In this document: positions 1-13,200 of the stretch, one piece after another
Numbering within the stretch: the stretch's first letter is position 1
Layout of the letters: the number at the start of each line of letters is the position of its first letter
Assembly (NCBI GenBank): GCA_963580455.1
Contig: OY756957.1
Location: forward strand, 26,256,501 to 26,320,500
Origin: Euonymus europaeus
Taxonomy: Eukaryota; Streptophyta; Magnoliopsida; Celastrales; Celastraceae
DNA: 64,000 nt
Reading direction: 5' to 3'
The notes under the pieces: model-generated
What the model was told of the DNA's origin: nothing
Databases searched by the model: none
What the model saw: only the letters and a program-made list of their open reading frames with translations
Position numbers and translations under genes: made by a program

Positions 1-206
1 TCAATATAATTTCATTAGTCAAGCCATCAACATTCATTTTTTCCATCTTTTCTCCACTAAAATTAATTATTATTGATCCCACCACTTTTATCCAAAAATC
101 AAGTTATATACTCATTCATACGAACAAAACATATCTCTCAATAGAGTCATATCAACAAAAATACACATCCCAATAACAACTAATGGATTTATAGGACATT
201 TTTAAT
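1..206 (-). repeat. MITE-like fragment, reverse orientation, cut by window edge
   Basis: AT-rich, non-coding. The stretch near 120-180 (ACATATCTCTCAATA, then ATCAACAAAAATACACAT, then CAACTAATGG) resembles the interior of elements at 49676-49950 (same orientation) and 48439-48874 and 50650-50973 (opposite orientation). I read it as another diverged copy of one non-autonomous family. Its outer end lies outside the window, so no terminal repeat can be checked. Confidence 0.35.
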
Positions 207-1366
207 TAATAATTAAAATCAATGTCACATAAATTTGAGTAAAATAAAAAAAAATCTATTTTGAAAAAAAAAGTATTTACTTTTTTTTAAAAAAAATCTA
301 ACCAGAGTGACTGAAAAATATTGGTCAAAATATGCCGCTTCGGTAAACATAAAAAGGTCATTCAAAAAGTTGCTGAGGAACAGAGAGAGATTCATGCACC
401 GAAAATAGGATATGAGGAGTCTATGCCATCTTTATGAGAAGGTGCTGGACTGACATGTGTTGGGCTTGGTGATTTTCCGGGCCCCCTTGACATTTGATAC
501 CTTGTCGGGACTACCACACTGACGTGTTCCCACCCCTTCACTCTCTCTCATGCTCACACCGCCCTCTCTCTCTATCCGAAAGGAAGTCATATCTGATATC
601 TCTGCACTTCGCAGTCTAGTATTTGCTTGAGAGAAGAACAAAAAGTCCTCTAACCTGCACCTACTTACACCGTAAAGGATAAAGCTCAATCCTAACACTA
701 AAATTAAAAAAAAAACATTCACAGGGCCATTTAAGTCATTCAAGCGTGCAGAATATCGCTCAAAGTTTTGGGCTTTCTCGAAACTTGTACAGTGCACAGT
801 CCAGAATTGAGATTGTATACTCAGGGGGACAGCCAAAAACCAGCTCTGCAAAACCGCCAGACAGAGAGAGAGACGGAGTGATTGTCTGATAGATACACCC
901 AATTATGCGTATTGTACGATGGGGGTGCTCGGTCTTTTAACGTAAACACACCTAGAGCCCACGAAAGAAAGGAAACTGACCAAGACCGAAGATTGAAGAT
1001 TCAAGAATGAAGAATCTCCACTCGCAGCTCGCCGTACCAAACTGACTCTTGGTTCATCTTTTTCACATCTCCACAAGCAAATAAAGGTTTATCTGCGTGT
1101 ACATGACTTCTCTTCTGCTCGGTTATTAGATCTTTGTGGGTTTCTTGTTCTTGTTGGAGGGTTAATTTATTGTTGGATCTGATCAGTTAATGATTTCGTG
1201 CTTCTAATGCAAAAACTAGTGGAAACTCATGATGCTTGTTTGTTGTGATTCATAGTATGAAAAGGCTTTAGATTGTATATATTCGATTTGGATTTTTATT
1301 TTTTATTAGAGATCTCTGAATCAATCCACACGAGCCGTAAAAGAATTAAGGAAACGTAGAGCTGCA
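207..1366 (+). other. Upstream and 5' untranslated region of the AHL gene
   Basis: No supported coding region. A poly-A/T run lies at about 245-295. From about 960 onward the sequence is a plausible leader. A 5'UTR intron is possible, with a donor-like AAAG/GTTTAT near 1086 and an acceptor-like TTATTAG/AGATC near 1310, but the sequence does not prove it. A 156-codon antisense frame at 432-902 has no family features and I discounted it. Confidence 0.4.
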
Positions 1367-2296
1367 ATGGAGAATCGGTGGTGGACTGGGAACGTCAAAA
1401 TGACTCCAGCACTCCACTTGAGAAACCTGGAAGACGAGAATGGCAACTTGAGCAGGCTTGGAACACCATCAACAAGAAGAGAACAAGATTTCATCGAGAC
1501 CAACAACTACAGCCCTAACCACACTGAAACTACAAACCAAGAAGACCAATCCGAAGACCATACCAAACGCCTCTGTGAAACCATCGAACCAGGTAGTACC
1601 TCTACTCCATCCACCTCCTCTCGCCGCCCCAGGGGCCGACCTCCCGGCTCCAAAAACAAATCAAAGGCTCCCATTGTTATAACCAAAGAAAACCCTAATT
1701 GTCTCCACAGTCACGTCCTCGAAATCACAAGCGGCAGCGACATTGTGGAGAGTCTTGCTAATTTCGCCCACCGCCGCCATCGTGGCATGTCGATAATGAG
1801 TGGGAGTGGCATTGTCAACAATGTCACTCTCCGCCAGCCCGCAGCACCCGGTGGGGTTATCACTTTGCAAGGGATATTCGAGATTATATCATTATCTGGT
1901 GCGTTTTTACCCGCACCATCCCCACCGGGTGCGACGAGGTTGACGGTGTACTTGGCAGGAGGGCAGGGGCAGGTGATTGGTGGGACGGTGATGGGTTCTT
2001 TAGTGGCGTCAGGGCCAGTGATGGTTATAGCTGCTATGTTTACTAATGCGACTTATGAGAGACTTCCACTTGAGAAAGAACAAGGAGAAGGCGATGAGAT
2101 TAATCGAGTGCAGGAAAATAATCCTGGGAGTAACAACAATGATGGTGGTGGTCATACCCAAAGCATGGAAGATCAGCAGCAGCAACATAGTCCTTCAATG
2201 CCAATTTACAATTTGCCTCCAAATTTGCTACCAAATGGACAGATGCCACATGAGGGTTTTTGGGGTGCAACTCCTCGTCCTCCTCCCTCCTACTGA
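1367..2296 (+). CDS. AT-hook motif nuclear-localized (AHL) protein, type I, clade A
   Basis: A single-exon gene of 309 residues. AHL proteins bind AT-rich DNA through the AT-hook and assemble through the PPC/DUF296 domain to modulate chromatin and transcription in growth, senescence and flowering. The AT-hook is at residues 86-98 ([13 protein letters not shown]), with the RGRP core and the GSKNK flank of type I hooks. The PPC domain runs about 112-240 ([40 protein letters not shown]). A Gln- and Pro-rich tail ends in PRPPPSY. Lack of introns fits clade A (the AHL15-29 group). The start is the first ATG of the long frame and precedes an acidic, polar N-terminus usual for the family. Oddity: the conserved PPC hexapeptide, usually GRFEIL, reads GIFEII at residues 169-174. 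The exact orthologue is not assignable by eye. Confidence 0.95.
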   Translation: MENRWWTGNVKMTPALHLRNLEDENGNLSRLGTPSTRREQDFIETNNYSPNHTETTNQEDQSEDHTKRLCETIEPGSTSTPSTSSRRPRGRPPGSKNKSKAPIVITKENPNCLHSHVLEITSGSDIVESLANFAHRRHRGMSIMSGSGIVNNVTLRQPAAPGGVITLQGIFEIISLSGAFLPAPSPPGATRLTVYLAGGQGQVIGGTVMGSLVASGPVMVIAAMFTNATYERLPLEKEQGEGDEINRVQENNPGSNNNDGGGHTQSMEDQQQQHSPSMPIYNLPPNLLPNGQMPHEGFWGATPRPPPSY

Positions 2297-2345
2297 AGAA
2301 GGTCACAATGTTTTGGTGATGACTGGTATGTGCGAAAGATTATGA

Positions 2346-5300
2346 GACTTTTTTTTTGGTTTTTATGTAATACTTTTATGTGAGGATACAGTTGGAGGTT
2401 AGGACTTTCTGCCTTAGTTCTTGTAACCAGAAGTTAATTACTGATCGTTAGGTTTTTGCTAGATTTGATTTGAAAGTTTAAAATAACTTGTAGGTGTCTT
2501 GAATTCTTTTCTTAATTTCATCAATTATCTTCTCGTTTTTCCTCTTGCGCTCTTATGATGTAGGAAAAGAAGCAAAAGCAAGGAATGGGTTGGGAGTTGT
2601 ATGCTTAAATCTTTAATTTTGCATTCAAAGAAATTTCCTATGATTAGGATATATGTCTGTGACTCTGTTTACTAATTTCCTTGATTAGTCTTCTATCTTC
2701 TGCATATCTGGGGACCAATTATCAAACGGATAAAATAATAGAGTGTAGTAAGTATATCTTAGTTTAGGTGTAAGTGGAGCAATGTATCTATATGCGTGTG
2801 TGTGTGTATATTTATAGGAGATGGAGAGAGAGAGGGTTCATTTATCCATATTGCATTTTCCCAGTAGCAGATAGAAGTTGGTCTGAAATATCTACTTCAT
2901 TCATTGACATCATTGGGACAGTCCTTAAATAGAGTTGATATGAATGCTGCCTGCTTGGAATTTGACTTGATAAGGACAAGCGGCCAGCTAAATACAGCTA
3001 GTTGAAAATGTCGCATTTAGTGTTTTTTTTACTATACTTGTTTTTTTACACAAATTAAAAAAATATAATTAATATTATGAAAATGATAAATTTAGTTCAT
3101 TTTTTTAATATATTATTCAACTATTCCACTCATATTTTATTGTTGTTAGAGGTTAATGTAATTTGTTAATAAGATACATAATAAATAAAGATAGATTATT
3201 AAATTAATAATTTTTTATTTATTCTCAATAAAAAAAATTATTATTTGAGACAAATCAAAATAGAAAGTGAACATATTAAATAGTGACCGAACGAGTAACT
3301 TATTAATGCCAAGTGTCAGGTTGGAATTTTGGCTTTTCAATAGTTTGAAGATTTTTTTTTGCGTGTGTAGATTTTTATTTTGTTTTATTTTTTATCTTAC
3401 CTGGATAGCTTCTGTGAAATCAACTTTGTTTTTCCCCCATTTTTTCACTGATTTAAATAACTTACTGATTATTTGGATCGAGGGGAGAATCATTATTTGG
3501 ATAGGATTTATTATGCTCTTACTAGTGATCGAACTTCAAAACATAAACACAAATATGAATTTATGAGTCAAAAGTAAAAAACAATTATAGAAACTGCATG
3601 TTCTTGTACACAGTTTCTGAGAGTTATCCTCCGGAATGTGAATTTGATCATCAGCTTGTATCTAGGCATTTTGTGGCACTGATTGCTCGTCCTCAGAGTT
3701 TGAAGAGAATATGCTCTGAGTTGACATGCCTTTTTTTTTTCTTCCCTGGAGGGAGTGTTTCTGATTATGTGTGGTTTTATATTAGCATTCTTGCTGCTTT
3801 AATTTTTATTTCGTCTTTAATAGTTGGATTATTTCACATTATTGTTTTAATAGACTCATGAGTTATGAACAGTAAGCTTAGAATGGTTATATTTCATCGA
3901 TAAGGCGAACACCCTAGCAATCATGGTTCAAATTCTTGTAAAAGCTTCTCCATTGCAAAGAGCCTCTTTTTATATTGAACTCTTAGAATATAGTCTATTT
4001 ACTTTGCCCTTTTTATTGACTGCCTTTGAATCTTATTTAGTAATTGATATTAAATAAAATCATTACATTACATTTTTTGTTACAAGGTTGTTTCACAACC
4101 ACCTATCAGGGTATGTCGGGGGTTCAAATCTGCATATTTGCAAGACTATGTATTCATTGTGCATGAGAATTGTTTATTTATTTATTACGTTGCACCGAAG
4201 ATCACTCTATATTATCTGTGGCGAATATGTCATTTGTGGCGTTTATTGATTATTATTGGGTTTTTTGTTATTGATTGGGGATAATAGAATTGTTGGTTGT
4301 GTAATGCAAAAGGTGAAAAATATTTGAAAAGGTGAAATATAAGACTTCTTATCAGAAGTCGTGAAGCAAGCTTGAAGAATGCATGATATGATTGGGATGT
4401 CAATTTTTTAGTGGGGGAAGTTGTGAAATTAGGGTTTGTGAAAGGTGTTTTGTCGCCCTTCATTCCGGGCATGGTTGGTTTGGTTGGTTATCAATTTGAG
4501 GGTATAAGTCAAGGGTTTGTTGATGTAGGAATGCGGTTCTCTACATGACAATGGATCCAATAAGTAATCCCAGCCTAATCTCTGCTTACGTGCTGTATAC
4601 TTTTGCTTGTGTTGACATTTATGCTCTTGTGTTGACATTTGATTGGTAATGTTGATGGTTGTCATCGTTCGCTAGATCGGCCTGATCGAACTCTTTTCAA
4701 AGGGTGGTTGGCGATTTCACCAAGCTTTTACGGCGACTCAAATGCTCATTCGTGATAGGTGATATATCTTGGTCTGGGAAGTTAATTGGTCGTGTTGATG
4801 GTCGTCAATGTTGACTTTTCACTCAGATTTTTCAACAACTCAAGTGACAATTGACGGTCCATGATGATTGGACTGACCTAAATCTTCATTTTGTTGGTTT
4901 ATTCACTGTAACGATGGCCGGATGATCAATTTTTCCTCGGACAGTGTGAATTAAATGTCGCAATCAAGATAGATTTACGAAAATTGAAGATTATAGGATT
5001 TTTTTTTTGTTCGTAATTTTTGTTCTTTATCTCTAGGGGACAAAAAAAAATTGTCCTCGTCTCTAGACTTTTTTCAAGGTTGTCCCTTATTTTATCCTAC
5101 TTTTGAAATGCACCTAATGTATGTAGGATTTGACTATTTTGGCCAATGTGAGTCCAACCCTTGTACTCATCATGCCGTATTTGGATTCACTAGGTACTAA
5201 TCTTAATGGGCTCTCAGTAGCATTAATGGGCTTTTCAATTAAATGGGCTACAATTCTACAATGGGTTGCATTGATGGGTTTCAGTTACACAGGGGGGGCC

Positions 5301-5970
5301 TTCTTTCTTCTTGTTCTCGTTTGCTAGGGTTTTAATTGTGGCGCCAATTTATTATTACATAAAATAAAGAAGAAGAAAAAAATAGAACTCGAGGTTGAAG
5401 GAGCAGAGGTGAAGCAGAAGCACCATAACTCGTGATCTAGTACATCAATTTGTTTTTTGTTCCCAAGAACTATTTCCTCTGTCTTAAAAAAGAAAGAACT
5501 TTTATCTCTTCAATCTCTTGGTTTTCAGAAGCCAATGAAATTGGGAATTTTGCAAAATGATCTGATTCATCAAAATTGTCCTAGAAATGACCTTGTTTGA
5601 ATAAATTATGCATATGCAATGACACCCTAACTTGTCCTCTTTTGAAATTATGCATTTCTCGACAACTTTTCGACTCTTCATCATATATTACGATAAAATT
5701 CATCTCAGAAGACATTCTTGTACACATAGTAAGATGTCAGAACAAAATTAATAAAATCAACCAAACAATGATCTTGCTCGACCTCTAAAAAACGTGCTCG
5801 ACCATATTTTAATATCTACTCGACCAACCAAATACATACTTGATCATATGATTTCAATTGCTCGACCAAATAATAATATTTTCGAACGATGATAAATAAT
5901 TTTTACAGAACATTCACTTACATGTGAACTTACTTGATTTACATTGTCCGTTGAGTTTCAAAACAAAAAA
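2346..5970. other. Intergenic, no gene supported
   Basis: Begins with the AHL 3' untranslated region (polyadenylation likely within about 2350-2560). The rest is AT-rich with a short GT microsatellite near 2797 and scattered short frames without family features. At 4085-4160 and 3925-3940 there are B-box-like strings (GGGTTCAAATC, GGTTCAAATTC) that may be old SINE remnants. At 5765-5870 the heptamer CTCGACC recurs four times at irregular spacing. None of this supports a gene. Confidence 0.5.
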
Positions 5971-5979
5971 TATCTTCAA

Positions 5980-6980
5980 TTTGACGATGAAATCTAAACA
6001 AAAATCACAAATAGAGGCCCATGTTTCAAAGTGTGTGGAGATCATCAGTGAGCAGGTAAGTATAAAGCGAAAAAATGTTAGAAGAATGAGTTTTCTCCTA
6101 TTTTATTCTTCAAAATAATGGTATTTTGATCTCAAAAAACTCAAATGAGGTCATATATCCGATTGTTTTGGGAACAATGTCATTTCTCCAAAAAAAATTG
6201 TGACCAAGTTCATTTATCCAAATATCCCGATGAAATTCTGATCCTTGGGTCGTTGCAGGTTACAAATGGCTTATGTCCGCACCTCGTGACCTGGTGGTCT
6301 CAACAGAGTTCCTGTAAGTATGTGTTTTTCGGCACATTAGAGCTTGTTTTGCTTATCACTTTATCTGGATTTCTCTGATATTCCATAAGTTTTGAACTTT
6401 TCTTTAGTTGTTGCTTCATATATGTGTTTGTATAGGTTTATTGCATTTTAATTCAATTAAAGGATAGTGGTAGGAAAACTCTGTTTTTACAGAGAGGTTC
6501 TCTTGTTCGGCCTCCTCATTTACTCTGGGGTGCAATTGGGAATCCCTGGGCTGGTGCTTCCGGTATATAAGAAAGGTTTTTCTTTGAAATTTTGTGCTCA
6601 TTCAAAGCCAAGAGCTGTGGTTTATTGGGGGGTCTATGCAGCTAGGTGGAAAGCAATCAAGCTTGAGTGAAAAACCAGCGCTGGATGTTAGGGTTATTCT
6701 TTTTTATCGTGTCCGGTTGATTCAAGACAGTGCAGCTCCGAGACTTCTCAAGATACTAGTCAGTGCAATCTAAGATAACTAATCATGTTTGGAAACTGAG
6801 CATTGTTTTAATATTGGTATTGATTGGCAGATTTCAAATGAGAAGATTTCTGTGCTCAAGTGGTTTCTAGCGGAGACGTATGAGCTAGAGGATTTGGGAA
6901 GTGAGAGATTTCTTGAGAAGAAGAGGAAAGAAGGATTGAATACTGTGACAGTTGACCACTTTCTGGTCTGCTAATGTCGT
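5980..6980 (+). pseudogene. Possible decayed multi-exon gene, unrecognised
   Basis: Several short stretches look like exons bounded by good splice signals. A segment ends AGTGAGCAG/GTAAGTAT at about 6054. Another is bounded by TTGCAG (about 6259) and CCT/GTAAGTATG (about 6313). A third begins after TTGGCAG near 6831 and stays open to a stop at about 6974, reading EKISVLKWFLAETYELEDLG. A frame at 6467-6670 ends ARWKAIKLE. I could not chain them into one continuous reading frame and recognise no family. It may be a dead gene, a non-coding transcript or chance. Confidence 0.2.
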
Positions 6981-7737
6981 TTCAATTTGTAGAGCTTGTG
7001 GGTTAACTGAGGTGAGCAAATTGGAGAGGTCCAGGAGTTGCCTTTTAGTAATCAAATTAATGAGTTTGCTAGAATGGTTCATGATCGGATTACTGTTTTT
7101 GTGTTAGAAAACATGCACCAAGTCTCACGTTGAAAAATTATGAAAAGAAAATGGTTTAAATATGTGGGCCATAAACTCTCATATATGCAAATCCAATATG
7201 TTTAGGCTCATGTAATATGGACACAAACGTAAAACGTATATCTCAACTCTGAGCATACTTTCACATTATTCTTCCTCTTACTCTGATCAGCTAATCCTAC
7301 CGGGTTTTGCATTTTCATTAGGGCAAATTAGAAGCGAAAAAAACCCAAGAATATTTCAAGTGGATCTAGTTAGTCTAGTATAATAGGCCATTAAATAGAA
7401 ACCAAAGAGGAATTCTATTATCTTTTGAATGATAACCTTTTTTTTTGTACATTTTTTGCATGATAACCATTAAGTACTAATTTTAGCAAAAATAATCGTA
7501 GGAACCCCAAGTGAAAGATACAACAATGGAGCCCTGCCTCAAATTATTGCCATAATAAGGTCAAAAGAAATTGCAACAGAAGATGTGAAACACAAATGAA
7601 GTAGGAGACTTGTAATGAGAAAAGCTTGTTTGTGGCAACAAAAAAAACCACAAAATCTGTGGCATGGAAAAAACCTGAAATGCCAACCACAGACGATCAA
7701 TTAGGACTGTTGAGCAGACAAAGCACACTCCTTTTGC

Positions 7738-7838
7738 CACGTGTCATCCAGGCAATCTTGAGTGTGTGGCTTTAATAGTTGCAAAGCTAATCCCCAAAAG
7801 ATAATCAATTTCTGTACACTCAATGAATTGCTTATAAG
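7738..7838 (+). promoter_or_regulatory. Rubisco activase promoter: G-box, I-box-like site and TATA-like box
   Basis: A palindromic G-box CACGTG at 7738-7743 (context GCCACGTGTC) lies about 195 bases before the RCA start codon. An I-box-like AGATAATC follows near 7799, and a TATA-like TTATAAG at 7832-7838. A G-box plus a GATA-type I-box upstream of TATA is the established arrangement of light-regulated photosynthetic promoters. The 5' leader would then be roughly 65-75 bases. Function is inferred from motifs and position. Confidence 0.6.
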
Positions 7839-7933
7839 TTTTCCCACCTGGCTTCATTTCCTCATTGAACTCCTTTAGAGATCAGTCTCTCTTCACTTTG
7901 ATACTTCTCAAACAGTCACACACCCACTCAATC

Positions 7934-10219
7934 ATGGCTGCTGCAGTTTCTACTGTTGGAGCTGTCAACATAGTACCGGTATTACTTCTAGACACTCAAA
8001 ACAAAGTTTTAGCTTTATGGGTATTGAAAATATGTCTAAATAGTGTCATTGTTTTATGAATTTGATATTGTTTTTACATGTTGTGAGGGAATATATGTAT
8101 AGATGCTGTGATGTACATATATGTAAAGCGTTATGTATCTTTGAATGCAGCTGAGCTTAAATGGCTCCAGCACCGGAACTTCAGTTCCAACCTCAGCCTT
8201 CTTGGGCAGCAGCTTGAAGAAAGCGAGCTCAAGAATCCCAAACTTCAAGATTGCATCTGGGAACGGCAAGGTTTTTGCAGAGTATGATGAGCAGAAGCAG
8301 ACTTCTAAGGACAGATGGGCGGGACTTGTCACTGATCAATCTGATGACCAGCAAGACATTACCAGAGGAAAGGGAATGGTGGACTCACTCTTCCAAGCCC
8401 CCCAGGACACTGGAACTCACTATGCTGTCATGAGCTCTTATGAGTACCTCAGTACTGGTCTCCGGCAGTAAGTCCAATCTCTAATTATGTTATTTCATGA
8501 TAGAATTGGAAATTGGGTATTGATTAAATGGGTGATTGTGATTCGGCAGATACATGGACAACAAGATGGACGGTTTTTACATTGCTCCTGCCTTCATGGA
8601 CAAACTTGTTGTTCACATCACCAAGAATTTCATGACACTGCCCAATATCAAGGTATATTGAAGCTGATTTCATCATGAAGATCGATTGATTTTGTTAATG
8701 AATTTCACACACAATACAACAATCTTGAAATATTGCTTGAATTTGATGCAGGTTCCTCTGATCCTGGGTATTTGGGGAGGCAAAGGTCAAGGGAAATCCT
8801 TCCAGTGTGAGCTTGTTTTTGCCAAGATGGGGATTAAGTGAGTCGAAGAATTTGAGGAAAACATGTTGAATATATGTTAACTCATATATTTTAGATGTTG
8901 ATGTTTTGATTATGCATTTCAGCCCTATCATGATGAGTGCTGGAGAACTTGAAAGTGGAAACGCTGGAGAGCCAGCTAAGCTGATCAGGCAAAGATACCG
9001 TGAAGCTGCAGACATAATCAGAAAGGGAAAGATGTGCTGCCTCTTCATCAATGATCTCGATGCAGGAGCTGGTCGTCTTGGTGGAACCACACAATACACT
9101 GTCAACAACCAGATGGTTAATGCCACCCTAATGAACATTGCTGATAACCCAACAAATGTCCAGCTCCCCGGTATGTACAACAAGGAGGACAACCCTCGTG
9201 TCCCCATTATTGTCACTGGTAATGACTTCTCTACATTGTATGCTCCTCTTATCCGTGATGGTCGTATGGAGAAGTTCTACTGGGCTCCTACCAGAGAGGA
9301 TCGTATTGGTGTGTGCACCGGTATTTTTAGGACTGACAATATAGCCGAGGAAGACATTGTCAAGATTGTTGACACCTTCCCAGGCCAATCAATCGGTAAG
9401 TTTCCACCTTGAAAGATCCAGCAGAACTCACAAATGAAATCATGTTTTACAGGACAGTTTATTTTATTGATATCAAGCTTCCTCTGCGCAGATTTCTTTG
9501 GTGCCCTGAGGGCCAGAGTTTATGATGATGAAGTAAGGAAGTGGATCTCAGGGATTGGTGTTCAAACCATTGGAAAGAGGCTTGTGAACTCAAAGGAAGG
9601 ACCTCCAACATTTGAGCAACCAAAGATGACCCTGGAGAAGCTCCTTGAGTACGGAAACATGCTTGTCAAAGAGCAAGAGAATGTGAAGAGAGTCCAGTTG
9701 GCTGACAAGTACTTGAGCGAGGCTGCTCTTGGTGATGCCAATCAAGATGCCATCACTAGTGGAGATTTCTTCGGTTAGACCCCTTGATCCTAGAGGCCTT
9801 GATGTGAGGTTTGGATCCAGTTTTTTGCATTAACTTGAGGGTAAATCTATTAAAGGTCCCCTCCCACTCTGGAGGAATTGCAGAATTTACAAAAAAAAAA
9901 GAAAAAGGGACGCTTTACATGTAACCATAGCTGCTAAAATCAGTCACTCACTCACTCACTCTTGTGGTTAACTGTAGAGCGTTCGCGTACGACATTGTAG
10001 GGATATAGAATTCCTCAGATAGCTGGATCGGGTAGACAAGGATATCGATAAATAACAAGTTGAATGCTTGCTAATATAGTATGATTGCTCTCATTTTTTG
10101 CAGGCAAAGCAGCACAGCAAGTGGGTGTTCCTGTACCAGAAGGTTGCACCGATAAAAATGCAGAAAACTTCGACCCAACGGCTAGGAGTGATGATGGAAG
10201 CTGCCTTTACCCAGTCTAG
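7934..10219 (+). CDS. RCA: Rubisco activase, chloroplast AAA+ ATPase (alpha and beta isoforms)
   Basis: Uses ATP to remodel Rubisco and release inhibitory sugar phosphates in the stroma. Exons derived: 7934-7978, 8151-8467, 8550-8652, 8752-8837, 8923-9395, 9492-9773, 10104-10219. The long form is 473 aa. If the last intron is not removed, translation stops at TAG 9776-9778, giving a 436-aa short form. The N-terminal ~55 residues are a Ser-rich transit peptide. The Walker A motif GGKGQGKS lies near residues 164-171; [11 protein letters not shown] follows as Walker B, then [12 protein letters not shown] and the arginine-rich [14 protein letters not shown] segment. The long-form tail carries Cys450 and Cys469, spaced 19 as in the redox pair of known alpha isoforms (thioredoxin-f control). 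All junctions keep frame. Frames seen in individual exons as starting at internal Met codons are not true starts. Confidence 0.97.
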
Positions 10220-13200
10220 GCCTTTTCTAGGTATTGAGGTGGGAGGAGAAGCACTTGATGATATAAGGTTGTATATTGTGAAATATTGTTTGGTGTTTTT
10301 TTCCTTATGTTTTAAGTGGATTTCCAGTCCTCTAATTTTGCATCCAAGTACGATCTTTAAAAGTTTCTTTTGTCGTTATAACCGTTATCTTATTTTGTAT
10401 CATAAATAAGTGGGGTTTGGGAACTCTAAATAGGGATGACCAAATTTGTACGATCTTAGATTAAATTAAGTCTAGACATAAATTATCAACCTCTTCTCTT
10501 TTCGCAGGGGCTTCAATGTACAACCAAAAAAGTTTTATATTTTTATTTTCCATCAACTCTCATTCAAATAAATAATCAGAGCCGAAACTAGACACGAAAA
10601 GAAAAGAGAGATCGAGTTGCTTTTGTTGGTTAGCTGTACAACAATGTCTATGGACGTCTAATCTTTGATCACTCACAGTAAAAAAAAAATGACAATTTGA
10701 TAACACAGAGTATAAAATCATTACAAACTGCACTTGCGAAGCGCGTGCCCCCTGGGTCCTCTGTAGCTCCGTCCATGACTATCATGTAATCTGCTTTTGC
10801 TAACCTCAGCTTCTAATTCACAAAAATGTCATCTAGTACTCAATTGATTCTTCTGTGATTAAGTCAGCTCCCAAATTTACCATTCAAGAGAAATCCAAAT
10901 TGGACCGCCCATGCCTTGAATAGAGTTATAGAAGATTTGCTTAAAATGAAAAAAGCCCAGACCCGATGCTTGACAACAAAACAACAAAAGAATTTTGAAT
11001 GTGGAAGGTTCAACTTCTTTACATTTGTGTAAACGGCTGCGATTGTGTTCTTTACATTTCTTCATTTAAACACTCGAATGAAGAAATGTATTCAAAGAAC
11101 AGGAAATGATTTAACTAAGATGCTAAACTATGAAATTCACACAGGTGGGGGCTCATGATCAGAAGTGTCAGGGAGCCTCTTCAAACAACTTCATCCTCTT
11201 TTATATTAAAGCTTTGTAACCGTTCATACCTACCCACTACCATAAATCACTAATTTTGTGAATATGGACTGATAACTGCTCACCATTTTACCATGTTCGT
11301 CAACTACTCACACGTTTGGAATCTGTAATTTCAACCTCGTTCTGATTTATTAGACACTTACTTAGTTCGTTATTACGCGCCAATCTTTAACATTCGTCTA
11401 AGACGTCTTGTTCATCCTCAGTCTAGGGTCCCGTCTTGTTCGTTATGATCGTCCTAAGACGACGTTAATTGACTTTTTAGGCTTATTTTACAGCCAATAG
11501 TTGGATATATGATTTGGATGCCACTACTCACTACTGTCGAACTAAGAATTTGATAGCTAATGGGCTTAAAATATTGGGCCCGATCCTTACAAGTGATTTA
11601 GGCCTCTTGGTCCATTATTCTTAAGTCCATGTATACTTCGGCTCCGATTTTTCTTCCGCCGGCCCTGATGTGCATCAGTTCATGAAGCCGCAAACTGTGT
11701 AATTAAATTAAACCGAGGCTAATAGTATTTTTAACTCACACAATAATTAAGATTATGGGCCACATCTCTTCTCGAAAAGTGTAGGATTAAACTTGGGTCC
11801 TCCGACTACAAGGATTAATCTCCAGCAAACCATCTCATCCACAATCTCATGGTTTCACTAAAAAATGCCTTTGTAATAAACTGAGATTCTTCTTGTTGAT
11901 TATATTCTTCATAAGAGGTGCGGGGATCGGATCTTTGTTTCTCTCCAACTGGCTCTAAAATAACTGAAAAAGCGAATTGAGATACATCATGTATTAGTAA
12001 GAGTTGCGCTAAATAGTCTAAGCATTTGTAACCCAATATTAACTTAAGTATACATGACATGCTATGTAAACATATGACATGACAAAATTAAAATTTTAAA
12101 AAATAAAATATTTCATTTGAAAAGACTCACTGGACTGGTTTTTTAATCTTTTCTTACACGAGATTTCAAAACACTTTATCTTTCAAAATACATATTAGTT
12201 AGATTTTGAAAAAATTACATATCCAGAATCAGTAAGGAAATATCTTTCAAACCAGATCTATCATCCATCAGTTTTCTTCAGTCATTTGTAATTACGTTAT
12301 TTTTTTAATTACTTTGGTGAAAATGGATCACGTAGGTGTACATGAATGATATATAATTTAATAAATTTTTTGATATCTAATTGAATAGATTATTAATTGT
12401 TATTACGTTGATTTCTATCAGAATGAATTATAAATTTATAACTATAATTTATTATAAGTAAAAATATAAATTATTATTACATTTTATTTCAAATATAAAT
12501 AAAAAAGTGTGATAAATATTAAATAGAATATAACATAAAAATAAAACTGACAAAATTAAGTGTCACAAAATTTTCGACATGTGATCTTCAAAATAAAATA
12601 GAAGAACAAAACTGCAAAAACAAAAAACAACTCTACCTCTGTGTATAAGCTCCATTTTACGTCTGGAAGGGATGCTACGTAATTTTTAAACTTTTCTGCA
12701 TAAGTAAATCAGATGTTTTATTTTTCAAAAATATTTTTCAACATGACATGTCATGTAGACTTGGGTTAAGTTGGTTTATAAAAAACTTTATTCTTGTAAC
12801 ATTTTTTTTATTAGTAAAAAGACACACACATATATGTATGTGTGTGTCTATATATATCAAAAATGATAAAGATCCTAGTAGTTTTTATTACAAATTTATT
12901 TCAGCAATATGTGTTATTTATTTATTGAGTGTGATTTTCAATGGGTCTCTTATTATGATGTCGTCACACTAATGAATAAGTATCACATACTACTGTGATA
13001 TTTTTAAGATGAAAATCACTGGGAAATAAACTAATTAAGTTGGGATTTGCATTTCATTCCTTTTTTAATTATATTCCATTTTCAAACCAACCCTTTGCTA
13101 AATTTTATAGATAACAACCCGAAAGCTAGCAAAGGACAGATTGTTCCCAAACAATATTTTTATGTACAGTGATTGCCCATGAGATGAACAACCTTTTATT

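Noticed and set aside
432..902. 156-codon minus-strand frame upstream of the AHL gene
   Set aside because: No recognisable domain, composition like leader sequence, and it overlaps the likely promoter of the AHL gene.
11815..12060. 81-codon minus-strand frame
   Set aside because: The polar C-terminal half looked protein-like but matched no family, and no splice or promoter context supports it.
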